Positions 45,166-56,887 of a stretch of 64,000 nt of DNA are shown here, one piece after another. Every line of letters begins with the position of its first letter. Within the stretch, counting starts at the first letter, position 1. Location of the stretch: contig CAJQUW010001859.1 in assembly GCA_907163375.1 (NCBI GenBank), positions 372,001-436,000 on the forward strand, given 5' to 3'. The translations under genes and the position numbers were made by a program. The notes below the pieces were generated by a model. That model was given only the letters and a program-made list of their open reading frames with translations, searched no databases and was not told the origin of the DNA. This DNA is from Prostheceraeus crozeri (lineage: Eukaryota > Platyhelminthes > Polycladida > Euryleptidae).

Positions 45166-48100
45166 TTGAGCAAATGCAAGTATACGATAAAGTTTTGAAT
45201 ATATTAATAGATAGTGAACGTGAAATATATAATAACTCTCAATACTTTGATATTAGAATGTTTATATCTAAAATTAAAGCACACATTTTTTCTTTAAAAA
45301 ATAAATAATGGAAACGTTTTATTGTGTCTTATGTAAAAGACAGTTGCAAAAAAAAAGAAGTTATCAATCTCATTTAAAAAGCACGATACATTTACAAAAT
45401 GTAGATCGAGCGGATGAAGGAAATATATTAAAACTAAATAATTATAAAAGCTATCTAGAAACATTACCTACTGATATAAAAGTTAAAAAAGTATTTTATG
45501 ATTATTCACATTCGGAATATAAAAAAGTTTTTAGTGTTGAAGATGAACCTGTAACAGATGCAAAATATTTATTTTATAAAACTGATGAATTTAACGAAAT
45601 AGATAAATTTGACGAAAGTTTTAGGTCTTCAACCAGTTTCTCACCCGAATGATATTCAAAATATTTATTTAATGAATCTGTTGAATGTAATTAAACCGAT
45701 GAAGCTTTTTATGATATATTATTAAACTTTTTCAAAACATCTAAAAAATCTTTTAAATGTTATATGAATGTAGAAGTGCTTTATACAAAAAATGGACCTG
45801 ATGGAATTCCTGAAGAAATAATACAAGGACATTTTACAAATTCACAAGAAATTCATAATGTAAATGATATACAACCCATATTTGAACAAATGATACTTAA
45901 ATTAGAAAATTATATAACTGAAGCTTAGTTGCGTGAATCTGGTTGGAGGTTTGTTGAAATAATATCTAAGAAAATAGTAATTAACAAATGTAAAAATAGT
46001 ACTGGTGGTAGTTACATACCCCTTCCTTTCAGTTCTCCACAAATAATCAACATAAAAAATGAAGATGATTATTGTTTTCTGTGGAGTATTATAGCTCATT
46101 TACATCCTGCACCATATCACAAAGAAAGACTAAGTCACTATGACAAAAAAGAATATGTAAATGAATTTGATCTCTCTGATGGCTTAGATGAATTTCCATA
46201 TGATTATAATGAGTTAATAAAATTTCATAAAAAGAATAAAAATTTAATAGAAGTAAATGTTTTTGAATTAAATATAAGATATATTTCCATTTGTGATATT
46301 ACTCAATTTTACTCGGATGCTAAAAAATTTTACTTAGCTAATAAAAATCTATGTCAAACAGAAATAGTATACAATGATTAAAGAAATTATATGTATCAAA
46401 ATATTATTTATCAAGGAAATATAATATATGTTGAAAAATATGAAATTATAAAAACATACCAATGATGATTAATCATAATAATTATAAAGGACGTAGTTTT
46501 TATTATGATTATGTAACCAAGTATTTAACTTTATCTTTAGAATATAAACAAAAATTTCAAAATTTGCATCAACAATATCAACAATGTAAAACGAATTATT
46601 ATCATAAATTAAATATGCTACAACAAGATTATCACCATAAATATCAAAATACGACAGAAACAAATCAAAAATTAAATGAAGACAATAAAGAATTAAATGA
46701 AAACAATCAAAAAATAAATGAATGTTTCAAAAACTGTAAACAACAATGTCAACAACAATATTATAAAGACTATAATTATCAGCTACAAATATTAAATGAA
46801 AATTATCAACAGTCTGAAAAAGAATATCCAAAATATTTTGAAATGACACAACAAATATATCAAAAACAATTAGAAATTATGAAGGAATCAATACAACCAG
46901 CACAAGCAAATATAATATATTATCAAGGACATTATATATTGTGTAAAGATGTTTTTATATTTACAAGGACTTCTGAAAATGCTAATTTTCCCTGCCTACA
47001 ATGTATGACTAGCTTTAGAAGTATAGAAGAAATGAATAATCATTTATCAAATTGTCAACAAAATGAAGCAGTTAAAAATACCTTTCCGAAAGATGATTAT
47101 TTAGTATATAATAAATGGTTTTTCAAAAATAGAGTACCCTTTACTATTTATTGTGACTTTGAATCATATAATGTTAACATAAAAAAAAGCTCTGAAAATG
47201 GGGCACCTGAACAAAGTAAAGAAAAATATTTGCTTGAACAAAAACCATTATGTTGGGGAATGTACGTTCATTCAAGTTATCCTGAATTATTTAAATCAGA
47301 ATATTATCAATACTATGGTGAGGATAGTTCAGAAATGTTTACAAAGAAAAGAGAAGAATTACAAAATTATTTTTCACAATTGCTTAAAACAAATAAACCA
47401 ATGCCTCCATTAACGGATGAACAAAAGATTCAATATGTTAATGAAAAAAATTGTTATTACTATGGAAAAGAATTTAAAATTAATAGTAAGAGTGGCAGAT
47501 ATGGCAGATATGTTAGAAAAAAAGATCATGATCATCTAAATGGAATATATAGAGGTGCAGCACATAATTCTTGTAATCTCAATGCTAATAAATTTAAATA
47601 TAACTTTAAACCTTTATATTTCTACAATGGTTCCAAATATGATTTCCATTTAATAATGAAAGATTTATTTTCATCTGAAAAGTTACAACAACAACGAATA
47701 TATGTACTATGTAAAAAAGAAGAAGAATATTTTTCAATGCAATTTTGGTTGTATTAGAATATTAGGTGCATTTAGATTTTTTACTCCTTGTCCATTAGAT
47801 GTCATGGGAAAAACTTTGAAACCTAAACAATGTAAAATTTTAAATGAATATAATTAAAAACCTTTAAAAGGCATTAATCCTTACGAATAATTAACTGGAG
47901 ATTTTAATTCTGTGAATAAAATTATGGAAGAAAAACAACTTCCTCCAATAAATAAATTTAAATCAACTTTGAAACAATCACAACTATCTGACGAAGATTA
48001 TTCAGAAGCTGAAAAAAATTGGAAAGAGTTTAATTGTAGAACAATGTATGATTATACAATGAAATATCTTCAGATAGATGTATTAATACTTGCTGATCTT

Positions 48101-48754
48101 TTTGAAAACTTTCGTAACATGTGTGTAGAATATTACGGAATAAATCCATGTTATTGTTATTCTACATGGTTAGCAGGATTGAAACATACTGGTGTTAATT
48201 TAAAAGATTAGAAAGAAAATTCATATGATAAATTATTAATTTTTGAATCTGGTATTAGAGGTGGAGTTTCATCTTTTCTAGGCAATAGATATGTTAAGTG
48301 TTATAATAAAAAAGTAAATCCTAATGATTATGGTTATTTAAAAATTTTATATCCAGAAGAATAATATCAATTCATAAAATTGTTTAATCAAAATATAGAA
48401 GGACTTATATCAAATGAAGAGAGTCAAGCCACAGTTGATGAATTCATGAGAGAAAGCTATTTATTATATTATGATTTTAATAGCTCATATTCTTCTTGCA
48501 TGATACAAGAACTACCAACAGGTGAAATGGAATGGTGTACCATGCTTGATTACCAACCTACATTGGATTCGGAATTTAAGTATGTTTTGTCTATGAATTT
48601 GATTTAGAATATCCTGATGAAATATAAGATACAACAAAATATTGTCCTTTCTGTCCTGAAAATAAAATTCCCAATATAAAAGATTTTTCGGATTATCAAA
48701 AATCTTTAATTCCTAAAAAATACAGACCAACAAAAAAACTTATGTTAACACAAA

Positions 48755-49026
48755 ATAATTAAAAAAGTATTGCACTGAACAGAGGGCCAGACATTCGTTA
48801 TACTAGTTTTGAGGAAAGCACAAAAGCGAGAGATGTTTACTTTCTTCGTTTATTGGAACAGCGAGGCCTTTCAGCCACCACCGGAGGCTATCTTCAGGCA
48901 ACTATCTCAGTTGCCTGAAGATAGCCTCCGGTGGTGGCTGAAAGGCCTCGCTGTTCCAATAAACGAAGAAAGTAAACATCTCTCGCTTTTGGGCTTTCCT
49001 CAAAACTAGTATAATTAAAAAAGTAT
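48755..49026. mobile_element. 240-bp near-perfect palindrome inserted in PolB
   Basis: Arms 48799-48902 and 48910-49013 are inverted copies with a 7-nt loop. The insert is flanked by the 16-bp direct repeat ATAATTAAAAAAGTAT (48755-48770 and 49011-49026). A target duplication of that length suggests an unusual inserter or LINE-type priming. No gene is present. Confidence 0.8.
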
Positions 49027-49475
49027 GTTGTTGAAGGAAGAATGTGCAACAGCTGTCTTCGACTGCTTTGCTACAATCTGCAACAGCCAATTCCCATCTC
49101 AGCTGACAGAAGCGAAAGAACTTTCAAATACTAGTCCATCACTATAATTACTCTATGTTGATGTTGAAGGGAAACAAGGAGTATTTCCTTCCCTGTACGT
49201 AATGCTGTGTCTCTGCATTCCTCTATGCTCATGTTAAAGCCTTGTATTCATTCCCATTGCACTGTTTTCATTGTTTTGTATTCTCACTCTCACTCCATTG
49301 TATTCTATGCCTTTGTTTGTCTGGACTAATTGTGAGCGATCACAACTGCGTTCACCATTGTTTATGCCAATATATGAACCGCCGTCTTTCAATCAGAAAG
49401 CACGGTCTGGGATTTACTACAAAGAACTAGTTCTTTGGTCTTTGCATGATCTAGCTGATCATAGTTGGAAACCCT
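49027..49475. mobile_element. Second insert in Polinton 2 PolB, unidentified
   Basis: About 450 bp of GC-richer, non-Polinton sequence follows the palindrome before polymerase sequence resumes near 49476. I recognise no family, terminal repeats or gene in it. Confidence 0.5.
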
Positions 49476-50361
49476 TACAGAATGTTAGATTGGTATTTAA
49501 GTCATGGAATGATTCTCACTAAAATACGAGTACATCGAAAACTAATGTGCAAAAAATCTAAATGGCTAAAAAAATACATAGAGTTCAATATTGAAAAACG
49601 CAAAATAGCTAAAACAAATAAAGATAATTTAGGAAATGTTATCTTTAAATTAATGAATAATGCATTTTATGGTAAGACTTTAGAAAATGTACGTAATAAA
49701 CAAAATTTTGAAATAGTTTATGATGAAGATAGATATCAAAGTTTAGCAAGGAAACCTACATATAAAAGAACTACTAGATTCAGTGATGAACTATGTGCAG
49801 TGTATCTAAGACGAAACATTGTAAAACATGATAAGTTTAATTTTATAGGATTCACTATATTAGAATTAGCTAAACTATTCATGTATAGATTTATATATGA
49901 TTATTTAGCACCTGCTTATGGCAAAAACTATAAATTACACTTTACAAACACCGATTCTCTTTTCTTAGAATTAACAATACCGTATAATTCTTCACTTGAT
50001 GAAAAAATTAATAAAATAAAAGATATCATTCATCCTTCTGATTTATGTAAAGTAAGAGATTAACTAGGAGGAAATGAAGAGTACATAACAGAAGCTGTAT
50101 TTTTAAAATTTAAATGTTATTGTTTTAACACAAATTCAAAAACATCTAAAACATCTAAAACATTAAAAGGAATTTCAAAGGCATCAGTAGATAAACAAAT
50201 AACATTTCAAGATTATAAGAATGCATTATTTAATAATAAAATAAAAACAGCATGTAATTATAGACTTAATTCAAACAAACACAAAATGTATTTAAAAGAG
50301 GAACATAAATTAGCATTAGATCCATTTGATGATAAAAGAAAATTTTTACCTGATAGAATAA

Positions 50362-51190
50362 CTACTTTACCTTTTTAAATTTCAATCCAGAAAAAATTTC
50401 AATCCACAAAAAATAAATTATTCGATCACTCAGCGAAAATATTTTCCATAACTCTATCATGTATTTTTTATCAATATTAATTGTAATGAAGCCATAATCT
50501 TTTGACCAAGCATTATTACACGAATGTTTAAATTCATCTTTATCTCTTATACATAAATCTCTAAACAAATCAAATAAATTTCTTGCATTTATTTCAAATA
50601 GTATGAATATATTTGCATTCCTTCTAATTACACTTCCGTCTAATGAATACATACTTTGTGTTAAATAAAAAACATTACAGTTGTTATGTCTACCTCTTGT
50701 GAAATAATTTCTCTGAACTGACTGATTTCTATCATTAACATAATCATAAAAAATTACACAATGTTTCATTGTTTTATCTAGTTTACTGGGATCTTGCATA
50801 TTACCACTATCATCTACTAATTGTATCTTTATATGCTTATTTTTATTGGATTCAACTAACTGATTATTTTTTGCTGCTTCTCCACACCACGAACTTGTTT
50901 CTTCTTCATATTCAGATTTTTCATATTCTTTGAATAATGAAGCATTTGCTGTTTTTGTAAGATTATTTTCAAATACACATTTTAAAAATTGATAGACGGG
51001 TTGTTCTGCTGTTGCTGTATAAATTATAAGATTGTTATGATCCAAAACATTTGGAGTCGTTAAAATTTTAAATAACATATGTTTTTCCACATCCTGATCT
51101 TCCACAGATAACTGACAAAACTTTATTTGATAAATTTGGATGATGATTAAATTTAAGTTTTTTTATTTAATGGTAATTTTGTAAAAATTT
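50362..51190 (-). pseudogene. Polinton 2 FtsK/HerA-type packaging ATPase (broken)
   Basis: The Walker B strand CVIFYDYVNDRNQ is followed by YFTRGRHNNCNVFYLTQS and RRNANIFILFE, diagnostic of the A32/FtsK-type genome-packaging ATPases of Polintons. The N-terminal nucleotide-binding part lies near 51.1-51.19 kb, beyond the clean frame. In relatives the enzyme pumps element DNA into capsids. It is broken and a fossil. It converges with PolB and follows the minor capsid gene on the minus strand. Confidence 0.85.
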
Positions 51191-51225
51191 CTTCACTCAT
51201 TTTCAATAAAAAATTTTTAAGAAAA

Positions 51226-51843
51226 TTAAACTACTCTAAGGAAAAGATCTATCATAATCTCTTCACCTCCAAAATATATTTCCTTTCCTTTCTCATCAGT
51301 GATTCTAATGTTAATGCTGTTAATAGTTTTTCTTATAATAGAGAAATATATTAATGTTTGTGGAAATACATTTAATCTATAACCAATGAGTGCAGTAAAA
51401 GCTGGAAAACTGAATATTAAATTTGACAATCTACCATTTATATATCCTCCTTCAATAATGTCACAATGTACAACAATTGAATTTATTTCAGCTATTTTTG
51501 GAATCTTCTCACCTAAATGATAACCTTGACTATAGGTTTGTTTATTAAATCTTAATAGCTTTGACAATGATCTATCATGATTAAAATCAACTTGATGATT
51601 TTCGTTTAAAGTAAGAGAAAATTTATTAACTGCTGGTTCAACTGCCAAATGTAATTGTTTCTTATCTTTAAATGCTATACCTAAATGTCTCTTAATTTCA
51701 TCTGATATTGATTCAACTTCGTAAGAACCAGGAAGAAAAGTTAGTATTTTCCACGTTTTACCTCTATCAGTAGAATATCTAAATTTATCATTCATTTCTT
51801 TTATAACATTTTGAATAGTGTTAAATGTGGAGAAACTAGTCAA
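51226..51843 (-). CDS. Polinton 2 minor capsid (penton-like) protein
   Basis: This 205-residue frame starts MTSFSTFNTIQNVIKE. It has the FRYSTDRGKTWKILTFLPGSYEVESI entry, a middle CDIIEGGYINGRLSNLIFSF, and the end INSINIRITDEKGKEIYFGGE. These match the single jelly-roll minor capsid protein that forms pentons in Polinton virions. The frame looks whole. It lies next to the ATPase, as is usual for the family. Confidence 0.75.
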   Translation of the reverse strand: MTSFSTFNTIQNVIKEMNDKFRYSTDRGKTWKILTFLPGSYEVESISDEIKRHLGIAFKDKKQLHLAVEPAVNKFSLTLNENHQVDFNHDRSLSKLLRFNKQTYSQGYHLGEKIPKIAEINSIVVHCDIIEGGYINGRLSNLIFSFPAFTALIGYRLNVFPQTLIYFSIIRKTINSINIRITDEKGKEIYFGGEEIMIDLFLRVV

Positions 51844-52094
51844 TGCAATTTGTTAATTTTTATTTTGTTCCAAATGTAGAATGGGTTCTAAATTACAAGT
51901 GTGTTATGAAGTAGTTGCTATAATTTTTAACGTCACACTAAATTTTGATGAGCCCAAAATCTCTGTTAGATTTTCCAAATGATAACTAATTTTTTCTAAA
52001 TCTCCTGAACACATTTATAGATACATATTTTTTAATAAATACTTTTTATTAAATATTTTTTATTAGGTGTTTTTTATAAAAATTAAAAACGACA

Positions 52095-52890
52095 TATTTC
52101 AGCTATATTTTTATAATCATCTTCATTTATAATCTTCTTTTCTAATAATCTTTTTAATATAGAATGAATTTCATTGCAACTAGAGTTATGTCCTTCTTTT
52201 GTTGCAGATAATAAAATCTCTAATCTATTTAGTAATTCTTGTGGATCATCTGGTAAGAATACAGTTATTTCTGTTTTAAAACCTATTCATACTTTAACTC
52301 CCGTTGATAATAAATTTTCTAATTGTTTATAACGTCTAAGAGATTTTACTGCATTAACTCTATCCAACATAGCTCTATATTTTATAAAATCTTCTACAGC
52401 ATAATTTTTTAAATCTGCTCCTCCTAAAAGATCAACAAAATTTCTATCTAAACTAATAGGTGATTTATCTGGTGAAAAAATTAAACCCCGTAAAGATTGT
52501 GGAAATATTTCTTTTCCACCAAGATAAAATCTTGCAAATAATTTTTTATCTAAAAGAAAGTAGAATGTTTTTATCTATTAGAGAATTTTTTATCTGTATT
52601 TGCTTCTAACATGCCATATTCATCTAATAATGCTTTAAGTACTGGATCTGTTATATTTACTCGTTTATCCTGATTAGCAAGTTCTGTTTCAAGAGTTTTA
52701 AATGGTTCCATAGTTTTTTCAAAATCAGTTTTTACTTGTTAGGTTTGCTGCATTTTTTCAAACATATAAGATTGAATACCAGCTTTTATCATTCTATGCT
52801 GAGTATGATTTTCTTTCATAATATTGTTTTGTTTTATTAACTCATCTAATTGTTGAATTCTTTTATGATTATCAGCTTTAATTTCATCCA
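52095..52890 (-). pseudogene. Conserved Polinton protein of unknown function (broken)
   Basis: The minus strand holds fragments of a protein with a coiled-coil N-terminus (DNHKRIQQLDELIKQNN), a middle with FYLGGKEIFP and an end with DPQELLNRLEILLSATKEG. I associate the last signature with an uncharacterised Polinton protein often found next to the minor capsid gene. It is broken and a fossil; the assignment is tentative. Confidence 0.5.
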
Positions 52891-53190
52891 TTTCATATAT
52901 ATTTTTTATTATTTTTTTCTATTATTTTTTTGTTATTTTTTTATATTATTTTTTTGCATTATTTTTTATATTATTTTATTATTATTTTTTAAACTATTTT
53001 TCAAACTATTTTTTATATTATTTTTTGCATTATTATTTTACATTAATTTTTTATATTACTTTTTTATATTTTTTTACATTAATTTTTATATTATTTTCTT
53101 ACATTACTTTTTTATATTGTTTTTTTATATTGTTTTTGATATTATTATTTTATATTATTTTTTATGTTATTTTTTTTTAAAATATAATAT
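52891..53190. repeat. AT-rich simple repeat
   Basis: Imperfect ATTATTTTTTATATT units fill this stretch. The long Phe/Ile/Tyr frame it produces on the plus strand is a composition artefact. Confidence 0.9.
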
Positions 53191-53229
53191 TTGAATTTTG
53201 TGGTAACATTGGAATACAGCAAAAACATT

Positions 53230-53400
53230 TTACTGAACAAATTATTTTTTTATTCCTTTGTTGTCTGACATCTTTTCGTTTAAAATTTTGTTTAATAAAG
53301 TGTTTAGTTCTTCTAAAAAAATTTTATCATATTCTTCATTAAAAATTTTACCATCATTAGAAATTTTGTCGAGCTGTTTATTCTTATCTAAATTCGCGTG
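53230..53400 (-). pseudogene. Last recognisable Polinton 2 coding remnant
   Basis: A short charged fragment (KIFLEELNTLLNKILNEK) continues the AT-rich, Lys-rich style of Polinton 2. At about 53.4 kb the composition changes sharply, which I take as the truncated edge of the element. Confidence 0.4.
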
Positions 53401-53497
53401 AAGCGCCTCAATCTCGGATGCGGTATTAAATGATTGCAGAATGCAGTCCGCCCTCCACGTGCCTGCGTTAAAGCAGTGCCTTCCTGGCTAATTCACG

Positions 53498-53642
53498 ATC
53501 TCAACAGATGGTCCGGTGGCCTTGTGGTTAGAGGGTATGCTTGCACGTCCTCTAGCTCCAACGTCGCTGGTTCAAACCTACCCACGACTGATGAAGCCCA
53601 GCAGGCCGAAACATGTCTCGTGGTGGTTACATCTGTTGAGAT
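53498..53642 (+). mobile_element. tRNA-like promoter plus hammerhead unit (SINE or retrozyme-like)
   Basis: Box A (TGGCCTTGTGG, 53517-53527) and box B (GGTTCAAACCT, 53569-53579) form a pol III promoter derived from a tRNA. The hammerhead motif at 53582-53623 follows directly. The unit is enclosed by the 13-bp inverted repeat ATCTCAACAGATG (53498-53510) and CATCTGTTGAGAT (53630-53642). It encodes no protein. It could be a tRNA-derived SINE that has a hammerhead tail, or a small circular-RNA retrozyme. Confidence 0.75.
53582..53623 (+). ncRNA. Hammerhead ribozyme motif joined to a tRNA-like head
   Basis: CCACGA (53582-53587) pairs with TCGTGG (53618-53623) as a perfect stem I. CTGATGA and GAA form the core, with GCC-CAGCA-GGC as stem II. 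ACATGT is a two-pair stem III and C53617 is the cleavage base. At 42 nt it has the same build as the Penelope motifs, including the ACATGT stem III, but different stem I and II sequences. Confidence 0.75.
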
Positions 53643-53761
53643 TTGATAAAATGAAAGATGTTTTAGCAATTAGCGCACTCAATGAAATTCACCTGCATAT
53701 TATGACAATTGGATTGAGAAATTTACCGTGCGGTGTGGCTGCATGCTAACTATAAAAAAAT

Positions 53762-53920
53762 TGACCAGCACGGTGGTCTTGCGGTAGAGTGTTCATGCAG
53801 TGTCCGGGAGGTCTGGGTTCAAACTAGGTCGCAAGCTTTGCACTTTGAAATAAGTACAGTGCGCACTCCTGCTAAGCACTCAACATGTGCTCCCGAAAAT
53901 AATTAATGTTCATTTACTTA
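53762..53920 (+). mobile_element. tRNA-derived SINE
   Basis: Box A (TGGTCTTGCGGTAGAG, 53774-53789) and box B (GGTTCAAACT, 53816-53825) are well spaced. The acceptor and anticodon stems are not convincing, and a non-tRNA body follows (AAGCTTTGCACTTTGAAATA). It is a second, different tRNA-like family, 120 bp from the first. Confidence 0.65.
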
Positions 53921-54649
53921 TTCTTCAGAATTCACTTATACTTTTTCATATTGTTTGAAAAACGGTATTATCCGAATGCGCGAGCCTTCAATATAACTTC
54001 ATTAATGCGATTGAGTGCAGAATCTTGATGTTTTCTGACCTCCATATACTAAATATATTTTTGGAGCTTTTCTTTGTAAATGACTAACTCATGATTACTT
54101 TCTAAAAAATCTTCACAGAGCACATTTCTTTTATGAGCACTCACAATCAAGTATTGATGACAGGAAGAGGAATTTCTTGTTAATGATGAGCTTCTTTATT
54201 TGATTATGATTTCATTCAGTAGGAAAAACAAGATGTCTGAAGCCAGTGTAAATAGAAAAGGGTGATTTTATAAACATTATGAATTGTAATTGAATAGTGA
54301 CACGTTTTGCATGCTCCTTTAAGCTCCACAAAGATGTAGACTCAATCGTAAAACATGAGTGGTGTCATGCGCTAGCGAAAGAGAGATGCGTATTTCTAAA
54401 ACTGTGCATGGCGGAGATAAGTCAGTGAGGGGGCTGCATGTTCAAAATAGCATGTTCGCATGTTTGAAGATGTCTTTATAAGCACTGTCGGGAATTCGTG
54501 TGCACCGAAGATGACATTATTTGGGTGACATGCCATGCTATTCGCTGAGTTGAGGGTCGACATGGCCCTAGCATAATTTGGATCAGAAGTCTTTGTCCAA
54601 CTTCAATTTATAGTTAACCTTTCCATGCATATCAAGATGTCTCCTGAGG
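53921..54649. other. No gene seen
   Basis: I see no supported gene, RNA or repeat boundary here. Confidence 0.4.
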
Positions 54650-54770
54650 ACATTTTGACCCACATCTTTTGGGTCACCCAAAGCGGCAAAAATTTATAAC
54701 CGAAAGAAAGAGGAGATCAATGTGCTTCTAATGGCACCTCTCCCGACTTCGTACAATCCCTAAAACGCCC
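54650..54770. repeat. Dispersed repeat (diverged copy)
   Basis: CCCACATCTTTTGGGTCACC and AAAAATTTATAACCGAAAG align with 35775-35905 and 60165-60300. It shows that those arm segments belong to a repeat family. Confidence 0.6.
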
Positions 54771-56179
54771 GCAAATTGCATTTAAAGAAGATTTCTATTT
54801 TTCAAAAAAACTTTTATTTTGAAAATAATTCATGCATCAAAGAGTTAAATACTTTTGGGGTCCATTTCTTCCGAAATTCAAAAGATGTCACATTTTTTTC
54901 TATTCCATACGTTTCACATAGAATTCACACATCTGAAGTAGTCTCAAAGTATTTATAGCATATTAAATCGCTTTTTGATGAATTGTTTTCATATTGATAA
55001 TCTTCAAAGAATTTTTATATTCATAATCTTTTTTCATGTGTGTTGCGTTTTCAAAAACCATTCATTTCGTCGATCATTTGTCCGTGTGTCGTGTTTCGCA
55101 GTAGTTGGATAATTATTTGGATATCACGGAAGAGTGAAGTTTCGATATTAGGCATAGCGTCCTGTTTGTTATATGAAGACCTAATAAGTAATCCTATGAA
55201 ATGTGGTGTGAATTTGTGAAGGGAAAGCTAATGGCTTTTCTCGATTTGCGACTTTGGTCGAAATGGCTTCATCAGACAATTTTCCGCATGTGATTTGTTG
55301 GATATTCTTTGCAAGTCTACTCTCACAGTTCAAACTGCAATTTTTCGCGCGATGACTGTATACTCATCTTCTTTCGCAAAGCAGGTGTCTACTGCACAGA
55401 CGACCCCTGATCACATCCTTCACCAACGTGTGTCCGCCGCTACTTCGGCCAACAAGGACTGAAGTGACGTCATTCATTCTCCAGCCACGCCTTCGAACCC
55501 GCCCTCGCGTGGAGCGATCGTGTCCTCAATGGTCCGCCTCTCCTCTGATCTGTTTGTCCAGAGCCCCTTACGCGTCTACCCCCGGTGTTATGATTTGCAT
55601 TTTCCTACCTCATAAATCTATGCGTTATAGATTTTCCGCGTGGTGCTTTTAAATCACAACATAAACTGTGATTTACATTTTCTCATCATGCCAGAATTTC
55701 CGTAGCATTGCTGTGGTTAACAACATGACATGTTCCAACTTGTCAGTGAACACATTTATTGGCGCTTCTAAATAAGTCACTGGTGTGGACTGTCGAATTC
55801 ACTATTGATACAATTATGGAAGATATCCGAAGATATCCAACGAGCGGTCACTATCCAGCCAGTGCCAATGCGACATTTTTTCTCTATACTTAACTCTTTA
55901 ATTACATCAACATGCATAACATCTGACACAAAGTGCATCAAAAAGCAATATGGTATGCGTAGTCAGGAAGACGGAAAATCTATACAAATCGGAAAATTAA
56001 ACTATAGTTACATTTTCCTACTGCGGAAAATCTATCTATGAATTTGTTTCCCACCGGAAAATCTATCTATCATTATGTTTCCGATCGGAAGCCAAATACG
56101 TAGGAAATTCTAAAATATAACACCGGCTCCGATCTACCTCTTAAACAGTGAGTGTTATTGAACCGTCACCGTTCTAGAG
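54771..56179. other. No gene seen
   Basis: There is no convincing frame. A GGAAAATCTATCTAT motif is repeated a few times around 55975-56065. Confidence 0.4.
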
Positions 56180-56440
56180 TAGCTTACACCTTGGAGAGTC
56201 TCTAACGTTGGTGCCACCAAAGTTAGGCTTCCTGCAGATGCGGCCATCAATTACAGACTATCCATCACATCATCGAGGACTGCCCCCTCTTCAAAGCCCC
56301 GAATGAGTTCGCCGGTCGTCGTTGGCCGGATGATGATACTCGCCAGTGGCTAGTGACTCTTCCCCTTGAACTCTAATCCCATTTCCCTCATAATCGTCTG
56401 ATTTGTGATTTTCTTTTTGTACTGAAAGTTGTAATGATTA
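56180..56440 (+). mobile_element. LINE 3' fragment with C-terminal zinc knuckle
   Basis: The frame from 56233 to the stop at 56374-56376 reads CRCGHQLQTIHHIIEDCPLF and then RRWPDDDTRQWLVTLP. This is the CxCG..QT..HI...CPLF knuckle found at the end of many CR1/jockey-type RT proteins. Only the last ~50 codons and the 3' UTR remain. It is a different LINE from the one at 57.4-59.1 kb. Confidence 0.7.
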
Positions 56441-56736
56441 TTCAATATATGCTTATATATACCTTCATTAGTTGATCAATTCTATGCTAGTTGAAATTAC
56501 CTACGTTGGACTGTATGTTCGTAGCAATCACCGCATTATCCAGCAGCTCGATCTACTTAAATTAAATGATGTGTTCAGACAAGGAACAAATAAATCTTCG
56601 GTCATTCTCATTGACTTTCTCAAGACTGTTAATCTCTTTCAGAGGAGGAAGGATATCCTAATATAATCAATTACACAATAATAGCACAAAATGGCCGGTC
56701 GACATCATGGATAAGATGCACAAGTTAATAGAAAGG

Positions 56737-56887
56737 GTTGACCTAGCTAAGTTTAAAGAAGTTGACCTAACCAAGTTTAAAGAAAAGGTCAACCTTGCTA
56801 AGTTTACAAAAAAGATCTTGACCTTGCTTAGTTAGAGAAGAAAGGCATGACCTTCCTAAGTTAAAACAAGGTTAACCGTTGACCTTA
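56737..56887. repeat. Degenerate ~25-30-bp repeats with TGACCT half sites
   Basis: Units of the type GTTGACCTAGCTAAGTTTAA recur about six times, with TGACCT or its complement AGGTCA in most. TGACCT is the half site of many nuclear receptors. Nothing else here indicates a regulatory region. Confidence 0.6.

Larger units (their letters stand above)
45308..50380 (+). pseudogene. Polinton 2 protein-primed DNA polymerase B (broken, with insertions)
   Basis: The region begins with a C2H2 finger (CVLCKRQLQKKRSYQSHL) and the accessory domain ending GGSYIPLP and CFLWSIIAHLHP. A Gln/Asn-rich coiled-coil stretch follows. Next come exonuclease motif YCDFESYN, an HNH-like finger (DHDHLNGIYRGAAHNSCN), YNGSKYDFHLI and LQIDVLILADLF. 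Polymerase motifs A (YYDFNSSYSS), B (KLMNNAFYGKTLENVR) and C (FTNTDSLFLEL) follow. The C-terminal signature LALDPFDDKR ends near 50.38 kb. Two foreign inserts lie between motifs A and B (48771-49475). It is broken many times and is a fossil. Confidence 0.92.
37424..53400. mobile_element. Polinton/Maverick element 2, capsid-bearing type, right end missing
   Basis: The left end AGTAATGGAATAAAGACAGG follows a GATGCT target duplication. The body carries protease, PLA2-like/integrase, membrane protein, major capsid, small proteins, fibre-like protein, zinc-finger protein, PolB, packaging ATPase and minor capsid, the classical Polinton set. Recognisable sequence stops near 53.4 kb without a terminal repeat. 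A matching right terminus is at 28630-29692. The element is a fossil with well over ten breaks and at least three later insertions, and is markedly more AT-rich than Polinton 1. Confidence 0.92.

Noticed and set aside
48809-49090. Mirror-image 60-66 codon frames sharing the same peptide on opposite strands
   Set aside because: They are produced by the palindromic insert in Polinton 2, not by a gene.
52850-53194. 114-codon frame rich in Phe, Ile, Leu and Tyr that looks like a membrane protein
   Set aside because: It is the translation of an AT-rich simple repeat and has no start context or conserved pattern.
55250-55285. CTGATGAAGCCATTTCGACC on the minus strand, resembling a retroelement tail with hammerhead
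   Set aside because: There is no GAAA after a stem II, so the motif is incomplete.
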